Source of the DNA: Schoenoplectus triqueter
Lineage: Eukaryota; Streptophyta; Magnoliopsida; Poales; Cyperaceae
Direction: 5' to 3'
Length of the DNA: 25,677 nucleotides
Assembly (NCBI GenBank): GCA_964058805.1
Contig: CAXKVV010001913.1
Span: 1-25,677, forward strand
Shown: positions 19,719 to 25,677 of the stretch, piece after piece
Layout: every line of letters begins with the position of its first letter
Numbering within the stretch: position 1 is the stretch's first letter
Notes under the pieces: model-generated
Databases searched by the model: none
What the model was told of the DNA's origin: nothing
What the model saw: the letters and a program-made list of their open reading frames with translations, nothing else
Program-made: the position numbers and the translations under genes

Positions 19719-22700
19719 CTGCAAATTGATAATAACAATGATACTGAAACAACTAACAATAAGTAGCAATAAAATAGAAACAAATTTTGATGACCACACA
19801 ATAATCTTGATGGTACTATTGTTAGGATCATCAGATCACCTACCCACCAATAGACAGAAGCATTAATTATAATAACAATTCTACTGCTTTTTAATAGTTC
19901 AATGCTTGTTCCTATATACGGGTCACAAATAGGGGTCACGTGGGATCCTGTCATCTCCCCTCTCTTTCCCTATTCCAGAATCCCACTGAGCTAACTCTTC
20001 ATGCCTTGTGCAATTTCCACTCTCCTATGTTCTCTTCTTCTACCCACAATTGTCATTATGTTGTCAGACTAAGTTTGTCTTTCCATTCAAAGAAAACAGA
20101 AATCTGTAGTTTGGAGGAGAGCAGACGTTTATCTTTGATGATTGAGTTCACAACTGGTTTGTGCCAAAACTAGAAATATTGTATGCAGAAGACAATAAAC
20201 AAGGCATTATTACATCTTAACAAATTTATCATTTTTTATAAATCGTTTAAGACAAGTTTGCCTGTCAACATTTTTATAAAATGTTCATGCCAGTATCATG
20301 GGTGTATTTATCCAATATAGACAGCAAACGGAGTAGAAGAAAAATCAGACAAGATTAAATAGAAAAAGAACATACCGTGTACAAAACCATTAGTCAAGGC
20401 ATCTTTATTTTTTAGAGTATCTGGTGGTGATGTTCTTACGAGCTTCTGTGCCCGCAGGTCATCCTCTGCCACGACATTACAAAATATAATATCTCATCCA
20501 ATTTTAATTGTCCGAGAATATGAAATGAGTTGGCAATTTCCTATGTACTCAAATTTTCAATCAGCATAAGTAATCCTACAAATAAAAATACCGTAACCCT
20601 CTTGCAAAATTACTCAAGCCTCCAATTACAAATAAGAAGGTTTGCGTTTTTGAAATAGAAAGGCAGAGAATACAGTACATTGTCAAGGACATTAACCATA
20701 TTTGTTAAAGAAAAGCAAATATATTCCTGATTTTGAATGGGATACATGATAGTGAGATTTTGTCGGGTTGAAAGCAGCTTATTTTGCTAATTGAAAAAAT
20801 AGCATAAAACTCACCATGTAAGAACCCATTGCTGTCACCCTCTTTCCGCTTCTTGGAAAGATATCCATTCATAGCTCCCACTTTCTCAATATTCCTGTGA
20901 GACTCTTCGATGGAAGGCCTCATCATAAAACCGCTTACCTCCTTAGCTTTATCTCTCTCCTTTTCTTTCTTTTTCTCCCTCTTTTCTTTCTCTTTTTCCT
21001 TCCTCTGTTTCTTTTCAAGCCGCTTCTGCTCCTTCTCCTTCTTCCTCTCATCCCTATTCTTCCTTTTTTCCTTCTTCCCTTCCTCCAGCTTTACAGAACC
21101 AGGTTCGCTTCGTCTCAAGTTCAAGCTTCCCTTCTCCCCGTCTTTCTCCTTCTCGGGTGTGCTCGTGGGCCCTGTACTCTGGTTCAAACCAAGTCTCCTT
21201 TCACTGAGATCAGCAGCATGGTGATCCTTCATAACCTGAAATGTGGGCCCATCAGTTTTTCTTTGCATCTGAACGACAGAATTCCCTGCAACTCTCTTTG
21301 CTTCATCTCCTAGTTCAGTTGCCGTAACTCTATTTTTCATAGAATTAGCAGCAGGAAATTGATGGTGATTAGTGTTCTGACTTGAAGGTCCATTGGACTT
21401 CCCTTGTAGAGAGTTAAAGGGGCTCGGCACAGGCTTCTTTGCCTCAGTCCCCGCGACTCTTCTTTCAGTAAAACCAGGCCCATGATGGTTCACAACCTGA
21501 TTAGGGGGGGCGTTACTCTTTCTTTGCACCAAGGAATTAAAGTTCGAAACAATAGGGTTTGAGCCACTTGAGACTGTTCTCTTAGCAATCATCCCTTCCT
21601 CCGGGGAACTAGCACTAGGCATGCTCGTAACTCTTCTCTCACTAGCACCAGTTGCCCGATGGTTGGTTAGCTGATTTGTCGGCCCCACTTTCACTGCATC
21701 ATTACTCTTTCTATGTACTGAAGGAACTGACTGCTGTACCAGAACTAGTACGGATCTCTTCTCTGACTCCCCATAAGTGCTGGTACCAGCAACTCTTCTT
21801 TCCATAAATTGACTCCCAGGGCCTGCATGAGGCCCTTCATCTATCCCTCTGGAATGCTCATTGAGGATCCTAGGGTCTTCTGAAATTTTCTCAGCCGGTA
21901 CCTGTAATGTAACTGATTCTGCTGTCCTATGCTTGCTGTCACTCTCATTATCTCTCTCCCTCTCTTTTTTCCTGTGTTTGTGTTTTTCTTTTCTTTCCTT
22001 TTTTTCTTTATCTTTGTCATTGTCTCTGTGTTTTTCCTTGCTATGGTGCTTGTCTTTCTCCTGCTTCTCTTTGCCTTCTCCTTTATCCTTTTTATCCTTT
22101 TTGTGCTTCTTATCTCTGTGCTTCTCCTGCAGATAAAAAATCAAAAAGATAATCTGTAAGACACATTGATAAACCTTTAAAATTGCAAACATATTGAAAT
22201 TCAAAAAGAAAAACTTGTAACACATATTGACAATCCTTTAAAATTACAAACAATTTAAAGCTCAACAATACACACACACACTGATAAACTTGTTTTTCTC
22301 ATTCATATTCCTGGGACGGTTGAAGCTAGTATAAACCGCTCAACAATACACACACTCTGACAGAGAGAATGCTGTAAACCACAGAAAACACTAGAAAGAA
22401 CCAACAGTCCTAATAAATATATTGTGGATGGATTGATGCATCATGAACCTGTCAATATCTAAAATGACTAAATTACACAGTTAAATCAATTTTCTTTTTG
22501 TTTATGATTCAATAAACATTTTTTTTAAGTAGGAACATGTTTAGCCTAGCATACTGATTGAGGAAATGTTTGCTAAAAAGTAACTATACACAAGGGAATC
22601 CACTGACATTACGTAACGATAATTAACCTAATAGACACTCAACATTAATCATCCTTTAGAAAAGAATGTTGTAGTCAGATTTTGATTTTTTTTTATCCCA

Positions 22701-23770
22701 AGCAAAATGTATACTTGCATCATATTTCTAGGGTTTTGACATTAGCCCATCAATAAAGGCCCAACAAGACCCCAACATTCTAACACATATGTCCCCCCCC
22801 CCCCCCCCCCCCGGTCATAAAAACTTGTCCTTGAAAGAAAAGAACAATAGTTATTTCCAAGAAGATGCAATCTATTGCATAAAATTTTGGGAGATAATTA
22901 ATGATAAAACTCCAATGATTCTATTAGATAAGCTGCGAAATTAACTTCTAGGATTAAGAACTACTCACTGGTTTATTATAAAAAAAAATCACAAAAAGTG
23001 ATGTTTTCTGTCTGAACAAAAATTTACTACAAGTAACCAGGGGAGGTTTTTCAGATTGGGTTTCATTTTGAGCCTACCCCAATTTATTTGGGATTAAAGG
23101 CTTTGTTGTTGTTGTTGTTGTTGTAATAACCAGGAGAGGTTGAAAAATGAAGCTCTCAACCAACATCTTCATATAGCATTTCTTTTATTTGAAACTAAAC
23201 ATGGCAAAAGTTCACGTGATGTCAATTTCTATCATTATGTTCCTATTAATTTAATCCGAAATTGAAAAAAATGCATTGATGCACTAGGCAGCTTTATCAC
23301 ATGACAAAACAATATGCAGATGTGGCTGATGACTACTACACCTAAAGGTAAAACAATTTAATACCAGACTTTTATATCCTAAAATGCCTTACATTGACCT
23401 CCTTTACAATTATTCAACCCATATCATCCTCAACACAACAAAATTAATTACATTCTGAAGGAGCTTCGAAGTTCCTAATGATATATTAATTTTTACAATT
23501 CATGTTGGTATGACTATAACAAAATGTGATTAATTTTTACAATTCATGTTAATTCTCTTTCGTATTTTCACTCTCTATGACCAAAAAGCCCCTAAGCAGA
23601 CTACTAGCAGAACACAACAAAACAACAAATCTTTTTCAAATTGGAACTAAATAACTTTTGAATTTGAGAATAAGATGGAGTTCAGTTTTGACCTTTTGCA
23701 ATAAGTCCGCATGATTATTTGTCAGATTTGGCTCGAAACCAGGAGGTGGGTAGGGGAAGCACCGTGACAT
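19204..23770 (-). CDS. lysine/glutamate-rich nuclear-type protein, 664 aa, four coding exons
   Basis: Joining 23770-23693, 22126-20815, 20465-20376 and 19718-19204 gives 1995 nt, 664 codons plus TGA, with no frame break and GT-AG at every intron. The order is: a short N-terminus MSRCFPYPPPGFEPNLT (1-17); a first basic block EKHRDKKHKKDKKDK... (27-84); a degenerate repeat region with (S/T/M)ERRV/L motifs (127-340); a second Lys/Glu block (376-422) predicted to be coiled-coil or highly charged helix; NGF(L/V)H motifs (459-463 and 489-493); a proline-rich stretch (506-529); and a C-terminal conserved-looking module with YLNVVYSVPKLEE (589-601) and DDQEWLFG (609-616). Basic clusters such as KKRK suggest nuclear location. 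It resembles a plant family usually named uncharacterised, myb-like protein X or DNA ligase-like; no ligase or Myb domain is visible and I assign no biochemical activity. Confidence 0.85.
19316..19344 (+). repeat. degenerate telomere-like repeat inside coding exon 4
   Basis: TTAGGGTTAAGGTTAGGGTT, continuing ACGGTTAGG: four to five TTAGGG-like units. The minus strand encodes NRNPNLNPNSK in the protein. Units are shorter than the plant TTTAGGG type and two are altered. Confidence 0.75.
19719..20375 (-). other. intron 3 (657 bp)
   Basis: Phase 1, donor GTATGT, acceptor TTTGCAG. Open frames on either strand here have no support. Confidence 0.8.
20376..20465 (-). CDS. coding exon 3 (residues 464-493), 90-nt symmetric cassette
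   Basis: The acceptor GTGGCAG precedes AGGATGACCTG and the donor is CACG|GTATGT. Both borders are phase 1 and the length is a multiple of three. It encodes EDDLRAQKLVRTSPP, then DTLKNKDALTNGFVH. Confidence 0.85.
20466..20814 (-). other. intron 2 (349 bp)
   Basis: Phase 1, donor GTGAGT, acceptor GGCAG. No other feature recognised. Confidence 0.8.
20815..22126 (-). CDS. coding exon 2 (residues 27-463), both lysine-rich blocks and the ERRV repeats
   Basis: The acceptor TTTATCTGCAG precedes GAGAAGCACAGAG and the donor is CATG|GTGAGT, phase 1. The exon is 1312 nt. Its opposite strand is polypyrimidine-rich, which produces several long but meaningless Leu/Phe/Ser frames there. Confidence 0.9.
22141..22260. 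repeat. 60-bp tandem duplication in intron 1
   Basis: 22141-22200 and 22201-22260 both start TCAAAAAGA and share the words CTTTAAAATTGCAAAC and CTTTAAAATTACAAAC at corresponding places, with scattered substitutions. The first unit starts 15 bp from the exon 2 acceptor. Confidence 0.75.
22793..22812. repeat. C20 homopolymer in intron 1
   Basis: Twenty C residues on the plus strand, hence G20 in the pre-mRNA of the minus-strand gene. Same length as the run at 18924-18943, which makes homopolymer-length uncertainty in the assembly possible. Confidence 0.9.
23049..23126 (+). mobile_element. 5'-truncated SINE/RTE-type tail with 15-bp target duplication
   Basis: The 78-bp insert carries GAGCCTACCCCAATTTATTT, then GGGATTAAAGGCTTTG followed by (TTG)n, the 3' end shared by plant Au-type SINEs and RTE LINEs. 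It is flanked by TAACCAGGGGAGGTT (23034-23048) and TAACCAGGAGAGGTT (23127-23141), which match at 14 of 15 bases: a target-site duplication typical of target-primed reverse transcription. It is antisense to the host gene, in intron 1. Confidence 0.8.
23693..23770 (-). CDS. coding exon 1 (residues 1-26)
   Basis: The ATG at 23770-23768 begins MSRCFPYPPPGFEP and the exon ends LLQK at AAG|GTCAAA, phase 0. No ATG lies between the probable leader acceptor at 23812 and this ATG, so it is the first AUG of the spliced message. The upstream in-frame codons have only a TTG start and are not used. Confidence 0.8.
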
Positions 23771-24965
23771 CTTAATACAGTGTGCAACCCAATACACCAA
23801 GACCAAATGCCTCTGTACAGATTTAGGTTGCTTCAAGTGAGCTCCTTATTTGAGCACAGAATTTATCCTTTTGATCAGCTCTGACAAGTAGTAGAGCTTC
23901 AATCAGTACCACAAAGAGCCACAGTTTGAATCTAACAGAGAAATGCTCAACAAAATTCAGCCCAATTTTGGTATCAGTAATGGTCTCTATTGAGCACCAA
24001 TGTGGCCAAAATTATCTCTTTACGACCTAAAATAAGAGACAAACAGTCCCAGCTTGTACATCAATTGTTATGTCCCAACAATTAATTTTTCTGGGAATAT
24101 AAAAAGGGTAACTGAGAGCACCAACAAAGGCCAAAAATATTTTTTTATGGCCACAGATTAGTACAAACAGCCCCAAATTTTATCCTATAAGTGATTTTTA
24201 CATGAAAATTAACTTTGATCACTACAAAATGTTCCAAGTTACTCTAGCAATAACACTAGAGGCCAAAACTGTAACTTGATGCAGACCTCAATCTTGAGGA
24301 GAAACCCTAATTTGATCCTTGTGGTGCAAAGAGACCAGCTGCTGGTCTTCAAGACCGTTGCAAAACAGTCACTAGAGATACTAACAGAGGCCAAAATGTT
24401 AATCTTGAGGAAGAACCAAATTTTAATCTATCAGTATGTGCAATCCTCTTCCATCTCTAGGAGCGACCAATGAATTTCTCAGGATAGTATACCGAATTCC
24501 ACATAGAAATACCAAATTCGTGCTCTTGACTTGCTGTCCAGAAAATCAACCCCCCTGTCTGATTCGGAAAAGAAATATGACCGTCAGACACTCCAAGAAC
24601 CGCCCAAAAGAGTACTGAATACGCAAAATCAGCACAAACCCTCTTGATCTAGAGGAAAAGGGATAGCCCCAGATCAAAAGGGGGCCCGGAAAGTGCGAAA
24701 GTCAGAGCCTTCTGCCCAAAGGAGAATCGAATTCGGTGCCAGAATCCAAGATCGGAAAGCTTATAATGCGCACCAAATAGAGAAAAACAAAGTTCTTTCG
24801 TCTCTCCCCGCGGTGCTTATTTCGCTGGGAGATTAGACGCAGTTGTGTTGTGTGCTCAGTTCCTTTTTCGCTCTCTGGAGGTTCAGGCCTGATCAAAGAA
24901 GCGGAAATAGCGAAGGGGGAGAAAGAGAAAGGTGGGGGTGGGGGACGAAAGGGAGGCGAAGCAAA
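23771..24965 (-). other. 5' leader of the lysine-rich gene, probably containing an intron
   Basis: The acceptor AAATCTGTACAG lies just before 23812, leaving 42 nt of leader directly before the ATG. The far end, about 24900-24965, is pyrimidine-rich on the sense strand, as in plant core promoters and first exons. The genomic stretch between contains AUGs on the sense strand, so it is unlikely to be all leader. The donor was not fixed; GAGG|GTTTGT near 24645 is one candidate. Confidence 0.5.
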
Positions 24966-24990
24966 CAGGAGAGAAGGTAGACAAGGAGGC

Positions 24991-25000
24991 TTATTTATAA
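24991..25000 (-). promoter_or_regulatory. TATA box of the lysine-rich gene
   Basis: On the minus strand this reads TTTATAAATAAG, followed about 30 bp downstream by a pyrimidine-rich start region (about 24965-24916, CCCCCACCCCCACCTTTCTC and similar). The placement is consistent with a start site near 24960. Confidence 0.55.
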
Positions 25001-25677
25001 AAGCTAACGAAGAAAAAGGGTTAAAAAAGGAAACGAAAAATGACCTTGTGTTTTATTAATATTTAATTTTAATTTGTTTGGTGCTACTATTAATTTGGCA
25101 TGAGATGAGAGGGAGAGGCGCGGAGCAGAGAGAGCTAGCTGGATGGATGTGTCATGTCATGGACTCATGAGAGAGAGGGTTATGAAGGGAATTTTGGCAG
25201 TGCAGAGGGAGAGAACGTGGTGAAATAGAAATACTATTGGTGTTGGAACGAGCAGGGGAAGAAGTGTTAATTCGGGTTTGGGTCCTCTCCAATCATATCG
25301 ATTTCATCCGATGGTTCCAATCAAAAGGAACAAAGAGAATGCTAAAATAAATGTACAGCACATTATATTTTGACTTACTTATCTCAGTCATTTAATGGAG
25401 ATAAGGAATAATTACTTTATTTAACCTTGCTCTCTACTTCGTGCTAGAAAGAAGAACATCGTTTTAAACTTTTCTCTCTTTAATAAACAAAATTAGTCAT
25501 TCCCATCAAGATAGTTTCTTTATATTTTGTTAAATTTGGTGTATGTTCATTTATTTTGAAAAATGTATAGTTTTTTTTCAATCTTGATCATACAATTGAT
25601 ACAAACATAAAATACCATTTTTTCATTGTTCATTAGGGTTTGAACGTGTGATCTTAATAGTGATGGTGGTGTCATTG
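25001..25677. other. upstream flank of the lysine-rich gene
   Basis: No other gene recognised. 25100-25210 is rich in GAGA words on the plus strand (CTCT on the sense strand of the neighbouring gene), a composition common upstream of plant genes. The right end is A+T-rich. Confidence 0.5.

Larger units (their letters stand above)
22127..23692 (-). other. intron 1 (1566 bp)
   Basis: Donor GTCAAA, acceptor CTGCAG. It contains a 60-bp tandem duplication, a repeated CTCAACAATACACACAC segment (22260-22277 and 22339-22356), a G20 run on the sense strand and a SINE/RTE tail. No coding potential was recognised. Confidence 0.8.

Noticed and set aside
19542..19954. Minus-strand frames overlapping exon 4 and intron 3 in other phases
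   Set aside because: They cross the intron 3 acceptor and have no motif support. The chosen frame joins exon 3 in phase.
20897..22159. Long plus-strand Leu/Phe/Ser-rich frames opposite exon 2
   Set aside because: They are the mirror of AAG/GAG-rich codons of the lysine/glutamate blocks. The minus strand has correct splice sites and a continuous protein.
23771..23836. N-terminal extension of the lysine-rich protein upstream of MSRCFP
   Set aside because: It would need a TTG start and would run through a good acceptor at 23813; no upstream in-frame ATG exists.
1..25677. CRISPR arrays, operons, ribosome-binding sites, tRNA or rRNA genes
   Set aside because: The window is eukaryotic and no spaced identical repeats of array type were seen. 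I also saw no cloverleaf or rRNA-like sequence, though tRNA genes were not searched exhaustively.

Overview
This is an A+T-rich plant nuclear window, most likely from a eudicot. The evidence is GT-AG introns, Mutator, CACTA, Helitron and LTR-retrotransposon debris, many foldback elements sitting in (TA)n tracts, and a housekeeping-like lysine-rich gene of a family I associate with land plants. The species cannot be fixed from the sequence alone.

Layout: bases 1-2790 are intergenic with one small terminal-inverted-repeat element (1789-2153, TSD TAACTTAAA) and one unrecognised open frame (2366-2653). Bases 2795-9547 form a composite transposon block. Three copies of a 14-bp word (GAGGATTCTTTGTG) delimit two units that share a 1.3-kb direct repeat carrying an LTR-like end and a degenerate primer-binding site. 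Between the direct repeats lies a dead MuDR-type transposase gene (5077-7048), whose frame is intact for 1.8 kb apart from point nonsense codons, with an antisense gene fragment resembling the tail of plant-mobile-domain proteins. The second direct repeat carries a 403-bp foldback element that is absent from the first, giving an empty site and a filled site side by side.

Bases 9548-19200 are gene-free. They hold two more copies of the same (TA)n-inserted foldback family, another inverted-repeat element, a 449-bp CACTA-type element, a 1.5-kb long-TIR element with a 9-bp duplication (itself invaded by the foldback), and a minus-strand Helitron-like element.

Bases 19204-25000 hold the one convincing functional gene, on the minus strand. 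It has four coding exons (23770-23693, 22126-20815, 20465-20376, 19718-19204) joining without a frame break into a 664-residue lysine/glutamate-rich protein. A TATA box lies near 24995 and a spliced 5' leader is probable. Its first intron holds a 5'-truncated SINE/RTE tail with a 15-bp target-site duplication, a 60-bp tandem duplication and a G20 run (sense strand). Coordinates and splice phases were checked by hand; family assignments rest on recalled motif resemblance, not on database searches.
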